Origin: Reinekea thalattae
GTDB lineage: Bacteria; Pseudomonadota; Gammaproteobacteria; Pseudomonadales; Natronospirillaceae
Assembly (NCBI RefSeq): GCF_008041945.1
Contig: NZ_VKAD01000001.1
Coordinates: forward strand, 1,240,001 to 1,304,000
Direction: 5' to 3'
Length of the DNA stretch: 64,000 nucleotides
Under the pieces are notes generated by a model. That model saw only the letters and a list, made by a program, of their open reading frames with translations, was not told the origin of the DNA and did no database searches. The first letter of the stretch is position 1; every line of letters begins with the position of its first letter. This document shows, one piece after another, positions 8,285 to 16,513 of this stretch. Position numbers and translations under genes: made by a program.

Positions 8285-9223
8285 ATGAAAATATACCTCG
8301 CACCGATGGAAGGTCTTGCTGACCAATATTTACGCCACCTTATCGCCAAGGCAGGCGGCTACGATCTTGTTGTAACCGAGTTTGTTCGCGTCGTCGATCA
8401 ACTGTTACCCGCATCCGTTTTTCACAGAACAGTACCTGAATTATTACGCGGCAGTGTTTGTGGCGAGCAAACACCGCTGCGTGTACAGCTGCTCGGCAAC
8501 CACCCTGAAGCACTGGCGAGAAATGCGGTGCGCGCCATCGAATTAGGCTCACACGGAGTCGACCTCAACTTCGGCTGCCCAAGCAAAACCGTCAATGGCA
8601 GTCAGGGCGGTGCAGTATTACTGCAACAACCAGAGCAACTTTACCGAATTACCCGAAATGTCAGACAGGCGGTTGATCAAAACCAGCCCGTGAGCGCTAA
8701 AATGCGGCTCGGCTATGAAGACCACCGACTAATGAAAGAATGTGCGCTCGCACTCGAGGCAGCCGGCGCCAATGAAATTACTGTTCACGCCCGCACCAAA
8801 GTTCAAGGCTATACACCGCCAGCACACTGGCACCTTGTTGCAGAAATAACGTCGCAGCTGAATATTCCCACCATCATTAATGGTGAAATCTGGAATAGCC
8901 AAGACGCCGAACAGGCGTTACTACAGTCTGGCTGCCAACATCTAATGCTTGGTCGAGGCGCTGTACGTAACCCTTGGCTGGCACAACAAATCACCACTGA
9001 AACAGCAAAAACCTGCTGGTCACAATTACTGCCACTGGTAGATGAATTTTGGCAAATGGTCAGACAAGATATGAGTCCGCGCTACTGTGCTGGCCGACTC
9101 AAACAGTGGCTAAGCCACTTACGTTTAAGCTACCCAGAAGCAGAACAACTTTATAACGAGATAAAACGGATAAAAGAGATTGAGACCATTAGTGCGATCT
9201 TAGCTCGGCAATCAGCATCATAG
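8285..9223 (+). CDS. dusC: tRNA-dihydrouridine(16) synthase DusC
   Basis: A 312-residue flavoenzyme that reduces U16 of tRNA to dihydrouridine with FMN and NADPH. It opens with YLAPMEGLAD (FMN-binding start of the TIM barrel) and has TEFVRVVDQLLP, VQLLGN, DLNFGCPSKTVNGSQGG with the catalytic Cys98 at the same position as in E. coli DusC, KMRLG, HARTK and NGEIW. The TEFVRVVDQLLP and CPSKTVNG motifs single out DusC rather than DusA or DusB. It is a lone plus-strand gene, divergent from oadG across about 280 bases, and followed by the tRNA genes on the other strand. No operon partner is seen. Confidence 0.96.
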   Translation: MKIYLAPMEGLADQYLRHLIAKAGGYDLVVTEFVRVVDQLLPASVFHRTVPELLRGSVCGEQTPLRVQLLGNHPEALARNAVRAIELGSHGVDLNFGCPSKTVNGSQGGAVLLQQPEQLYRITRNVRQAVDQNQPVSAKMRLGYEDHRLMKECALALEAAGANEITVHARTKVQGYTPPAHWHLVAEITSQLNIPTIINGEIWNSQDAEQALLQSGCQHLMLGRGAVRNPWLAQQITTETAKTCWSQLLPLVDEFWQMVRQDMSPRYCAGRLKQWLSHLRLSYPEAEQLYNEIKRIKEIETISAILARQSAS

Positions 9224-9297
9224 ACGCCAATCGGCACTCATAACTAGACAGACTAGTGCGATCAATAAAGATAACTTACGGGGATATTAAAAGAAGT

Positions 9298-9374
9298 TGG
9301 CGCGCCCGGTACGATTCGAACGTACGACCGCCTGGTTCGTAGCCAGGTACTCTATCCAGCTGAGCTACGGGCGC
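9298..9374 (-). tRNA. tRNA-Arg (anticodon ACG)
   Basis: A 77-base cloverleaf on the minus strand with acceptor stem GCGCCCG/CGGGCGC, D-arm with AGCTCAGCTGGATAGAGT, anticodon stem CCTGG/CCAGG around loop CTACGAA (anticodon ACG), T-loop TTCGAAT, and a genome-encoded CCA. ACG is read after A34-to-I editing. It is identical in sequence to the next copy 36 bases away. The order csrA, tRNA-Ser(GCT), tRNA-Arg(ACG) matches the serV-argV cluster of enterobacteria. Confidence 0.98.
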
Positions 9375-9410
9375 GCAAAAAAGGTATGCAACAGTATAGT
9401 CTATTTGAAG

Positions 9411-9487
9411 TGGCGCGCCCGGTACGATTCGAACGTACGACCGCCTGGTTCGTAGCCAGGTACTCTATCCAGCTGAGCTACGGGCGC
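9411..9487 (-). tRNA. tRNA-Arg (anticodon ACG), second copy
   Basis: A 77-base tRNA identical to the downstream copy, with anticodon ACG in a seven-base loop and encoded CCA. The spacer between copies is short and AT-rich, so both probably come from one transcript with tRNA-Ser(GCT). Confidence 0.98.
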
Positions 9488-9512
9488 TTAAACTTACAAA
9501 TAGTAAGTTGCA

Positions 9513-9602
9513 TGGCGGAGAGAGAGGGATTCGAACCCTCGATGAGCTTTCGCCCATACGCCCTTAGCAGGGGCGCGCCTTCAGCCACTCGGCCATCTCT
9601 CC
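9513..9602 (-). tRNA. tRNA-Ser (anticodon GCT)
   Basis: A 90-base class II tRNA with acceptor stem GGAGAGA, anticodon loop containing GCT between CCC and GGG stem bases, a long variable arm (TATGGGCGAAAGCTCATC), T-loop TTCGAAT and encoded CCA. It reads AGC/AGT serine codons. It is the first of three tRNA genes on the minus strand, just downstream of csrA. Confidence 0.97.
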
Positions 9603-9646
9603 AAAACAACGGCGCGCATCTTACCATGTTTTCTTAAAAATAAAAG

Positions 9647-9683
9647 AAAAAACTCAATAAAATTAATATATTAGCGAGTTTTT
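9647..9683 (-). terminator. Possible terminator after csrA
   Basis: Eight-base arms AAAAACTC and GAGTTTTT separated by an AT-rich loop of about 20 bases, with a T-rich run after the second arm on the minus strand. The long loop and low GC make it weak; csrA could instead read through into the tRNA genes. Confidence 0.35.
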
Positions 9684-9715
9684 AATGGCACAGATAAACA
9701 CCTTATCGGAGCGGA

Positions 9716-9907
9716 TTAATCCTCGGAATGCTCGATATCGTCAGATTCCCCTTGGATTCTCTGATAGATCTCTTCTCGGTGAACAGCAACATCTTTTGGT
9801 GCATTAACACCAATGCGCACCTGATTCCCTTTTACGCCAAGCACTGTGACGGTAACCTCATCACCAATCATCAGGGTTTCACCTACTCGACGAGTTAAAA
9901 TAAGCAT
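9716..9907 (-). CDS. csrA: Carbon storage regulator CsrA
   Basis: A 63-residue RNA-binding regulator that controls translation and stability of target mRNAs by binding GGA motifs. The family sequence is intact: [10 protein letters not shown] with the RNA-contacting Leu4 and Arg4-6 region, the [13 protein letters not shown] strand, [18 protein letters not shown] with Arg44. It acts as a homodimer. SD AGGAG is seven bases before the ATG, and this SD itself contains a GGA. A hairpin with a GGA loop lies 40-63 bases upstream, consistent with autoregulation. The gene follows alaS and lysC and precedes a Ser/Arg tRNA cluster, a conserved gammaproteobacterial order. Confidence 0.98.
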   Translation of the reverse strand: MLILTRRVGETLMIGDEVTVTVLGVKGNQVRIGVNAPKDVAVHREEIYQRIQGESDDIEHSED

Positions 9908-9946
9908 TTATGCGACTCCTAGTGTATTTTTCGGGCAATCCTCTTA

Positions 9947-9970
9947 ACCTAAGCTCATCCTTGCTTAGGT
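9947..9970 (-). promoter_or_regulatory. csrA leader hairpin with GGA in loop (candidate CsrA autoregulatory site)
   Basis: On the minus strand ACCTAAGC and GCTTAGGT form a perfect eight-base stem around the loop AAGGATGA, which holds an ANGGA match, the core of CsrA binding sites. It sits 40-63 bases upstream of the csrA ATG. Two more GGA triplets follow (AAGAGGATT and the SD). The hairpin is seen directly; autoregulation is inferred from what is known in E. coli. Confidence 0.55.
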
Positions 9971-10161
9971 GCCCAGCTATTAACATTGAATCGACCTTGC
10001 TTTTGAGGAGCACTAAGACAACCAGTCCTATGCCTAACCCAGCTACCGCTGAATTTTACAATCCCTATAACCTCAACAATGTCGACTACAAACTCAAACC
10101 TGGTAGACAGATGTATGAGCTTTTTTCAGAAATACAATCGGTCGAATAGTTTTTATGCAAA

Positions 10162-11394
10162 TTATTCGGCGACCGCGTCACTATCTAAATCAAACGCACT
10201 GTGCAAAGCCCGCACGGCTAATTCTAGATACTTTTCTTCGATCACAACGGAAATTTTAATTTCTGACGTCGATATCATTAAAATATTAATGTTTTCAGAC
10301 GCTAGACAATCAAACATTTTTGAAGCGACTCCCGCATGAGATCGCATGCCAACACCAACGATAGAGACTTTAGCAATGCTGTTATCGCCAACCACACTTT
10401 GCGCACCTAAATCTTCTGAAACAGATTCAAGGACCTGCTTCACACGCTGATAATCGTTGCGATCAACCGTAAAGGTAAAGTCGGTGGTTTTATCTTCTGC
10501 GATATTCTGCACGATCATATCAACTTCGATATTAGCAGCACTCACAGGACCTAGAATTCGACTGGCTGCACCAGGAATATCGGGCACGCCGACAAGGGTT
10601 AATTTGGCTTCGTTTCGATTAAAAGCAATCCCCGAAATGACTGGCTGTTCCATTTTTTCAACACCTTCAAACGTTATAAGAGTACCTTCACCCTCAACAA
10701 AACTAGATAACACACGCAACGGCACTTGGTATTTTCCGGCAAATTCAACCGAACGAATTTGTAATACCTTTGACCCTAAACTGGCCATTTCTAACATTTC
10801 TTCAAATGTAATCCGTTCAAGTTTACGTGCTTTTTCGCATACTCGCGGGTCCGTTGTATAAACACCGTCAACATCGGTATAGATCTGACACTCATCTGCC
10901 TTCAGTGCCGCAGCAACAGCAACCGCAGAAGTATCTGAGCCGCCTCGACCCAAGGTTGTGGTATTGCCTTGTTCATCCACACCTTGGAAGCCAGCAACAA
11001 CAATAACGCGCCCCTGCTTTAAGTCTTCTTGCATGCGAGCAACATCAATATTTTTAATTCGAGCTTTGGTATGAGAGCTGTCAGTTAATATTTTAATCTG
11101 ATCGCCAGTGTAGGATTTTGAATCGCAGCCTAGCTCCTGCAATGCAATTGACAACAGGGCAATAGTCACTTGCTCGCCGGTTGAAACCAAAACATCCAAT
11201 TCACGCGGGCTTGGATCGGCAGAAATTTCTGCAGACAACGCCAGCAGCCTATTTGTCTCACCACTCATCGCCGACACAACAACAACAATGTCATGGCCTT
11301 CGTCTCGGCAAGCCTTAATATTTTTCGCGACCGCCTGAATGCGCTCTACACTGCCAACCGAGGTGCCACCAAATTTTTGAACATATAACGCCAT
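10162..11394 (-). CDS. lysC: Aspartate kinase
   Basis: A 410-residue aspartokinase that makes aspartyl-phosphate, the first step to lysine, threonine and methionine. The kinase domain opens with VQKFGGTSVGSVERI (7-15 holds the KFGGTSVGS signature) and contains TLGRGGSDTSAVA. Two ACT domains follow from about residue 265 (TLVGVPDIPGAASRILGPV and KVSIVGVGMRSHAGVASKMF), which bind allosteric inhibitors. Length and single-function design match the Pseudomonas-type enzyme. It starts 13 bases after alaS and is likely in the same transcript; there is no room for a lysine riboswitch. A loose inverted repeat spans its stop codon (about 10136-10173). Confidence 0.96.
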   Translation of the reverse strand: MALYVQKFGGTSVGSVERIQAVAKNIKACRDEGHDIVVVVSAMSGETNRLLALSAEISADPSPRELDVLVSTGEQVTIALLSIALQELGCDSKSYTGDQIKILTDSSHTKARIKNIDVARMQEDLKQGRVIVVAGFQGVDEQGNTTTLGRGGSDTSAVAVAAALKADECQIYTDVDGVYTTDPRVCEKARKLERITFEEMLEMASLGSKVLQIRSVEFAGKYQVPLRVLSSFVEGEGTLITFEGVEKMEQPVISGIAFNRNEAKLTLVGVPDIPGAASRILGPVSAANIEVDMIVQNIAEDKTTDFTFTVDRNDYQRVKQVLESVSEDLGAQSVVGDNSIAKVSIVGVGMRSHAGVASKMFDCLASENINILMISTSEIKISVVIEEKYLELAVRALHSAFDLDSDAVAE

Positions 11395-11407
11395 CTGCTA
11401 GCTATCC

Positions 11408-14011
11408 TTAGGCAAGTTTCTGCTTGATGAGTTCAACGGCAACATCCAACGCCTTTGGCAATTCAGCAAGGTCGCCACCGCCAGCCATCGCCAGATCAGG
11501 CTTACCGCCACCTTTAGCACCCATCACTGCGCCGACTTCTTTAACTAGATCACCGGCCTTAACGACGCCAATTTGATCTTTAGTGACGCCGACCGCGAGC
11601 TGAACTTTGTCGCCATTAACTGCAGCTAAAACAATAACCGCTGACTTTAGCTTATCTTTCATTTGGTCCATGGTGCTTCTTAGCGAGCCTGCATCAACGC
11701 CGTCTAAACGCGCAGCCAAAACATTAACGCCATTCACATCAATAACCGCTGAGGTTAGATCATTCGCCGCCGAACTGGCTAACTTAGCTTTGAGATTTTG
11801 GATTTCTTTCTCTAACTCTTTGATTTGACCGATAGATTGCATAACACGGTCTTCAACCTGTTCTTTTGAGCACTTTAGAGTCGCTTGCAAATGACCAATC
11901 AAATTATCTTGGCGATGAATATCTGCGATAGCGTAAGGCCCTACAACCGCTTCAATACGTCTAACGCCTGCTGCAACACCAGTTTCTGATTGAATACGGA
12001 AAACACCAATATCACCGGTCTGGCTAACATGGGTTCCGCCGCAAAGCTCTTTCGAGAAACCATCGGTGCCCATGGTTAAAACACGCACCTGATCGTCATA
12101 CTTTTCACCAAACAGAGCCATCGCACCGGAGGCTTGCGCCGACTCAATATCCATCAATTCGGTTGTGACTGGTGTATTGGCCTGAATGTGCTTGTTAACC
12201 AACACCTCAATAGCCTCTAACTCACTGTCCGTGACCGGCTCTAAGTGAGAAAAGTCAAATCTCAGCTTGTCGTAGCTGACCAACGAACCACGCTGCTGAA
12301 CGTGAGTGCCTAAAATTTTACGCAGTGCTGCATGCATCAAATGCGTAGAGCTGTGATGGCGTGCAGTATTAAGACGCTCTTCGCGTTTAACGCTGGCATT
12401 TAATGACATACCCACACTGACACTACCAGCGGAAACTTTGACACGGTGTAAGAAATGCCCCTGCTGCTTAGTACAATCAACAACCTCTAATTCGACTGAA
12501 TCGGCCGTTAAGGTTCCGGTGTCTCCAGCTTGGCCGCCAGACTCAGCATAAAATGGTGTGCGATCTAAAATAACCACCGCTTCATCACCGGCATGAATAC
12601 TGTCTACCGACTCGCCATCCTTCAGTAATTTTCTCACCGAGCCTTGAGCCACTAATGAGTCATAACCTAAAAATTCGGTAGCACCGTCAAGTTCAAGGTC
12701 AACATCACGATCTAGCTTAAATTTATTGCCTGCTTTTGCTCGCTCTCGCTGGGCTTGCATCGCCTCATCGAAACCTTGTTGATCGATTTCTAGCGATTTT
12801 TCTCGCGCCACATCGGCAGTCAAATCGGCAGGAAAGCCATAGGTGTCATAAAGCTTAAAAACCAACTCACCAGGGACAACCTTGCCTTCTAACGACTGAA
12901 TACCCGCTTCCAATATCGCCATACCATTGGCCAAGGTGCGAGCAAACTGCTCTTCTTCTAGGATCAGAACTTTAACCGCGTGATCCGCCTGCTCAGCAAG
13001 CTCTGGATAGGCTTCACCCATTTCTGCCACGAGATCAGCAACCAATTTATTTAAAAATAGCTCTTCGCAACCTAACTTATAGCCATGACGAATGGCGCGA
13101 CGAATAATACGGCGCAACACATAGCCACGCCCCTCGTTCGACGGAATCACGCCATCGACAATCAAAAAGGCCGCAGATCGAATATGGTCTGCAATCACCC
13201 GCAGTGATCGGTTTTCGATATCTTGGCAACCGGTTACACGCATGGCCGCTTTGATTAACGATTGGAACAGGTCGATCTCATAATTACTGTGTACGCCTTG
13301 CAAAATAGCGGCAAGTCGCTCAAGTCCCATTCCAGTATCGACAGATGGTTTAGGCAATGGCACTCGGCTGCCGTCTGCCAACGTATCAAACTGCATAAAT
13401 ACGAGGTTCCAGATTTCAATATAACGATCTAAGTCGTCATCTGGGCTGCCCGGAGGACCACCTGGCACATCTTCGCCGTGGTCATAAAAAATTTCTGAGC
13501 ATGGGCCACAAGGACCGGTATCGCCCATCATCCAAAAATTATCTTTATCACCCAAGCGTGATAGACGATCGGCCGGAACACCCATCTTATTGATCCAGAT
13601 GTCGGCTGCTTCATCATCGTCTTTATAGACTGTAACCCAAAGCCGCTCTTTGGGTAGGCCAAGCTCTTCTGTCAAAAAAGTCCACGCAAACTGAATCGCT
13701 TCTTCTTTGAAGTAATCGCCAAAACTGAAGTTACCTAACATTTCAAAGAAAGTATGGTGTCTTGCGGTATAGCCAACATTTTCAAGGTCGTTATGTTTAC
13801 CACCGGCTCGAACACATCGTTGTGCTGTCGTTGCTCGGTTGTAATCGCGCTTGTCACTGCCTAGAAAGACATCTTTAAACTGGTTCATACCTGCGTTGGT
13901 GAAGAGTAATGTCGGATCATTGCCCGGCACCAACGAGCCCGCAGGCACGATACGGTGGTTATTTTTTTCAAAAAAATCTAGAAAGCGGCGGCGGATTTCT
14001 GAGGTCTTCAT
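11408..14011 (-). CDS. alaS: Alanyl-tRNA synthetase
   Basis: An 867-residue class II synthetase of normal length. The catalytic domain begins [27 protein letters not shown] and holds [31 protein letters not shown], and the motif 3 arginine region [17 protein letters not shown]. The editing domain carries [13 protein letters not shown] and CGGTH, the zinc-binding residues that clear mischarged Ser- and Gly-tRNA(Ala). The C-terminal DHHA1 region ends in [15 protein letters not shown]. The ATG at 14011 gives the standard N terminus. lysC follows after 13 bases. recX lies upstream beyond a 188-base gap that contains no further gene. Confidence 0.98.
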   Translation of the reverse strand: MKTSEIRRRFLDFFEKNNHRIVPAGSLVPGNDPTLLFTNAGMNQFKDVFLGSDKRDYNRATTAQRCVRAGGKHNDLENVGYTARHHTFFEMLGNFSFGDYFKEEAIQFAWTFLTEELGLPKERLWVTVYKDDDEAADIWINKMGVPADRLSRLGDKDNFWMMGDTGPCGPCSEIFYDHGEDVPGGPPGSPDDDLDRYIEIWNLVFMQFDTLADGSRVPLPKPSVDTGMGLERLAAILQGVHSNYEIDLFQSLIKAAMRVTGCQDIENRSLRVIADHIRSAAFLIVDGVIPSNEGRGYVLRRIIRRAIRHGYKLGCEELFLNKLVADLVAEMGEAYPELAEQADHAVKVLILEEEQFARTLANGMAILEAGIQSLEGKVVPGELVFKLYDTYGFPADLTADVAREKSLEIDQQGFDEAMQAQRERAKAGNKFKLDRDVDLELDGATEFLGYDSLVAQGSVRKLLKDGESVDSIHAGDEAVVILDRTPFYAESGGQAGDTGTLTADSVELEVVDCTKQQGHFLHRVKVSAGSVSVGMSLNASVKREERLNTARHHSSTHLMHAALRKILGTHVQQRGSLVSYDKLRFDFSHLEPVTDSELEAIEVLVNKHIQANTPVTTELMDIESAQASGAMALFGEKYDDQVRVLTMGTDGFSKELCGGTHVSQTGDIGVFRIQSETGVAAGVRRIEAVVGPYAIADIHRQDNLIGHLQATLKCSKEQVEDRVMQSIGQIKELEKEIQNLKAKLASSAANDLTSAVIDVNGVNVLAARLDGVDAGSLRSTMDQMKDKLKSAVIVLAAVNGDKVQLAVGVTKDQIGVVKAGDLVKEVGAVMGAKGGGKPDLAMAGGGDLAELPKALDVAVELIKQKLA

Positions 14012-14199
14012 TGACGGCTGTAGTCTCTGTTAGGGTTCTATAGATAAAAGGGCTGCCAATATTACACATATGGACAAACAGAAGAAATACCACTCATTAA
14101 GAATAAAAAGTGATCACTCGCTAGTTTTGCCATGCTAGGCAGGTAACTGCACCCTCGCTGCACGTTTAATTCGTCTGGCTTGTTGCCATAAAAAGGCGA

Positions 14200-14655
14200 T
14201 CAATCCGCATCTAGCTGTTGCGAGTTTGTCTCTATAGCTGAGATCGCATAGCGAACCATTTCGCCATTAAAGCCACGATAGCTCAAATAGCGATACGCTC
14301 GTGCATAGGCTCGTTGGTCTGGCAATGAAGAAAACTTACGAAGCGCACAATCACGTGCGTGCTCAAACCAATTAATCTCGCTCTGTTCGAGTAAGCCTTG
14401 AATAAGCGAAGCAATACCTTTGTTACGCGCCTCGTAACTAATACGAATAGGGCCACGACCTTTTTCAACTTGGCTGTTCAACCACATTTCAGCAAAGCGC
14501 TGATCGGATTGCAGCCCTTGCTCGACCAAGCGTTCAAGTACTTGCTCTATTTCTTCTAGCTGTTCAGGAAACCTTGTCTGCAGCTTAGTACGCAGCTCGC
14601 TTTGTGAGTATTCCCGTTTAGCTAGAGTGTTTAACGCCGAATTCCAAATACTCAT
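14200..14655 (-). CDS. recX: Regulatory protein RecX
   Basis: A 151-residue RecA modulator made of three-helix repeats. It shows LAKREYSQSELRTKL at the N terminus, ERLVEQGLQSDQRFAEMWLNSQVEKGRGPIRISYEARNKGI in the middle and YLSYRGFNGEMVRYAI at the end, all RecX landmarks. The ATG at 14655 is preferred because AGGTG lies six bases before it; a GTG nine bases upstream overlaps that SD. RecX binds RecA filaments and limits their growth. The gene lies downstream of recA but behind a terminator hairpin, so it is probably expressed by read-through, as in E. coli. Confidence 0.93.
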   Translation of the reverse strand: MSIWNSALNTLAKREYSQSELRTKLQTRFPEQLEEIEQVLERLVEQGLQSDQRFAEMWLNSQVEKGRGPIRISYEARNKGIASLIQGLLEQSEINWFEHARDCALRKFSSLPDQRAYARAYRYLSYRGFNGEMVRYAISAIETNSQQLDAD

Positions 14656-14741
14656 GATATTCACCTGTTTAACGCAGCACTCACGCTATAGCACCAACCT
14701 TTCATCGACGAGCCAGCCTCAATTTGCTACCGCTGAATAGC

Positions 14742-14766
14742 AAAAACCCACAACGAGGTGGGTTTT
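14742..14766 (-). terminator. Rho-independent terminator between recA and recX
   Basis: Arms AAAACCCAC and GTGGGTTTT with a six-base loop; on the minus strand the second arm runs into a T stretch. Partial read-through would set a low recX level relative to recA. Confidence 0.8.
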
Positions 14767-14823
14767 ATTTATTAACAGCTTAGATGCTCTGCAAAAGCTT
14801 TGATCGCGTATGCATGCTTTAGA

Positions 14824-15897
14824 TTACTCGGCCGCCTTATCTTTTTTTGCTACTGCCTTAGCTGGCTCAGGCTTCTCTGCTTTATCTTTTGATTCTGGCT
14901 CTGATGCAGGCGTATCTAAGAATTTAGCTCGTACGGCGCTTTCAATCTCATTAGCCATTTCCATGTTCTCACTTAAGAAGCGAGCAGCATTAGCCTTGCC
15001 CTGACCGATCTTATTACCCTTATAGGAGTACCAAGCACCGGCTTTTTCGACCAAGCCAATCTTCACACCAAGGTCGATGACTTCACCCATATGGTAAATA
15101 CCTTGACCATACATGATTTGGAATTCGGCCTGCTTAAACGGCGGTGCTACTTTGTTTTTAACAACCTTAACCCGTGTTTCTGAACCGATGACTTCATCAC
15201 CATCTTTGATGGTGCCTGTACGGCGAATATCTAAACGCACAGAAGAATAGAATTTAAGCGCATTACCACCTGTCGTCGTTTCTGGGTTGCCAAACATGAC
15301 TCCAATCTTCATACGAATCTGGTTAATAAAGATCACCAAGCAGTTGGCTGTTTTGATATTACCGGTAATTTTACGCAGTGCCTGCGACATCAAACGTGCC
15401 TGCAAACCTACGTGATGGTCACCCATCTCACCTTCAATTTCAGCTTTAGGTACCAAGGCCGCTACGGAGTCAATAACAATGACATCGACAGCATTAGAGC
15501 GAACCAACATATCGGAAATTTCTAAAGCTTGCTCACCCGTATCTGGCTGTGAAATAAGCAGGTCATCTACATTAACGCCTAGCTTTTGCGCGTAAGATGG
15601 ATCCAAAGCGTGCTCAGCATCAACAAACGCACAGGTGCCACCAGCTTTTTGCGCTTCGGCGATAACCTGCAATGTAAGCGTTGTTTTACCAGAAGATTCA
15701 GGGCCGTAAATTTCAACAACACGACCTTTCGGTAGACCACCAATACCTAACGCAATATCAAGGCCTAGCGAGCCAGTTGAGATCGCAGGGATATCTAACT
15801 GCTCTCTGTCACCCAGACGCATAACAGAGCCCTTACCAAACTGCCGCTCAATTTGGCCTAACGCAGCCGATAATGCTTTTTCTTTATTGGTGTCCAT
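14824..15897 (-). CDS. recA: Recombinase RecA
   Basis: A 357-residue RecA. The Walker A box GPESSGKT lies at 65-72, followed by [26 protein letters not shown], the Walker [13 protein letters not shown], loop L1/L2 sequences including [15 protein letters not shown] and [23 protein letters not shown], and an acidic/lysine-rich C-terminal tail. It forms filaments on single-stranded DNA for homologous recombination and triggers LexA self-cleavage. SD GGAAGAAG precedes the ATG. A consensus LexA box lies just upstream, so the gene is SOS-regulated. Neighbours pncC (upstream) and recX (downstream) are the usual ones. Confidence 0.99.
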   Translation of the reverse strand: MDTNKEKALSAALGQIERQFGKGSVMRLGDREQLDIPAISTGSLGLDIALGIGGLPKGRVVEIYGPESSGKTTLTLQVIAEAQKAGGTCAFVDAEHALDPSYAQKLGVNVDDLLISQPDTGEQALEISDMLVRSNAVDVIVIDSVAALVPKAEIEGEMGDHHVGLQARLMSQALRKITGNIKTANCLVIFINQIRMKIGVMFGNPETTTGGNALKFYSSVRLDIRRTGTIKDGDEVIGSETRVKVVKNKVAPPFKQAEFQIMYGQGIYHMGEVIDLGVKIGLVEKAGAWYSYKGNKIGQGKANAARFLSENMEMANEIESAVRAKFLDTPASEPESKDKAEKPEPAKAVAKKDKAAE

Positions 15898-15916
15898 AAT
15901 CTTCTTCCAACTAAAA

Positions 15917-15932
15917 CTGTATGAATGAACAG
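15917..15932 (-). promoter_or_regulatory. LexA (SOS) box upstream of recA
   Basis: The sequence CTGT-N8-ACAG is a perfect match to the gammaproteobacterial LexA consensus. It lies 20-35 bases upstream of the recA ATG and three to four bases downstream of the predicted -10, where LexA would block the start of transcription. Confidence 0.9.
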
Positions 15933-15935
15933 TAT

Positions 15936-15963
15936 ATTGTCATAAGGCTGCCTAGGCTGACAA
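15936..15963 (-). promoter_or_regulatory. Predicted sigma-70 promoter of recA
   Basis: On the minus strand TTGTCA (-35) and GACAAT (-10) are separated by 16 bases, immediately upstream of the LexA box. The -35 is close to consensus and the -10 matches four of six. Confidence 0.6.
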
Positions 15964-15976
15964 GCAAATTTTTTGT

Positions 15977-16438
15977 TTATTTTAACAACTCGACTAATTT
16001 ATCGATGGCGTACTCTACCGTTTGCTTACGAATCTCTAAACGGTCGCCACTAAATTGCATACGCTCACTGAAAAGCTGGTTTGAGTGTGCCCATGCAAAA
16101 CAAACGGTACCTACCGGTTTTTCTGCCGAACCGCCACCGGGCCCCGCAATACCGGTGACTGCGACGGACCAGTCGGCAGCACTATACTCCAGACCGCATT
16201 GCGCCATCTGCTCGGCAACCTCGATACTGACTGCGCCATGATGCTCTATGGCACTAGGCTCGACGCCCAATTTAATTTTCATTTCATTGGCATAGGTGAC
16301 CACTGAGCCTAAAAACCACTGTGAACTGCCGGCCAAATCGGTACAGGCCGTAGCAATGCCGCCGCCAGTACAGGATTCAACCGTGGCTAATGTCTGACCT
16401 CGATCTAACATTTTTTTTGCCAATAAATGCAACTGCAT
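15977..16438 (-). CDS. pncC: Nicotinamide-nucleotide amidase PncC (CinA C-terminal family)
   Basis: A 153-residue stand-alone CinA C-terminal domain. It carries the family motifs LATVESCTGGGIATACTDLAGSS (with the catalytic Ser), FLGSVVTYANEMKIKLGV, VSIEVAEQMA and AVTGIAGPGGGSAEKPVGTV. The enzyme converts nicotinamide mononucleotide to nicotinate mononucleotide in NAD recycling. GGAGG lies four bases before the ATG. It precedes recA on the same strand with a 79-base gap that holds the recA promoter, and is divergent from mutS across 75 bases. The N-terminal MoaB-like domain of full CinA is absent, as is usual in Gammaproteobacteria. Confidence 0.94.
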   Translation of the reverse strand: MQLHLLAKKMLDRGQTLATVESCTGGGIATACTDLAGSSQWFLGSVVTYANEMKIKLGVEPSAIEHHGAVSIEVAEQMAQCGLEYSAADWSVAVTGIAGPGGGSAEKPVGTVCFAWAHSNQLFSERMQFSGDRLEIRKQTVEYAIDKLVELLK

Positions 16439-16458
16439 AAAACCTCCGGGTTTTGATT

Positions 16459-16504
16459 AGTACCAGAATCGAATACCATTACCGGCTGATCGTCTTCTGG
16501 TACT
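16459..16504. repeat. Perfect 10-base inverted repeat in the pncC-mutS divergent promoter region
   Basis: AGTACCAGAA (16459-16468) and TTCTGGTACT (16495-16504) are exact reverse complements, 26 bases apart, filling most of the 75-base spacer between divergent pncC and mutS. It could be an operator with two half-sites or a leader hairpin. No known operator is recognised. Confidence 0.7.
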
Positions 16505-16513
16505 GATAATTAC

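Noticed and set aside
9298..9602. tRNA cluster considered as an integration site for a mobile element
   Set aside because: The tRNAs are complete, no integrase or direct repeat of a tRNA 3' end with a cargo is seen, and the Arg copies are plain tandem duplicates.
9910..10149. Plus-strand open frame of 79 residues upstream of csrA
   Set aside because: No SD or motif; it lies over the csrA leader hairpin and promoter region on the opposite strand.
10136..10173. Inverted repeat over the lysC stop considered as a terminator
   Set aside because: The stem is broken by a three-base bulge and has no T run on the minus strand.
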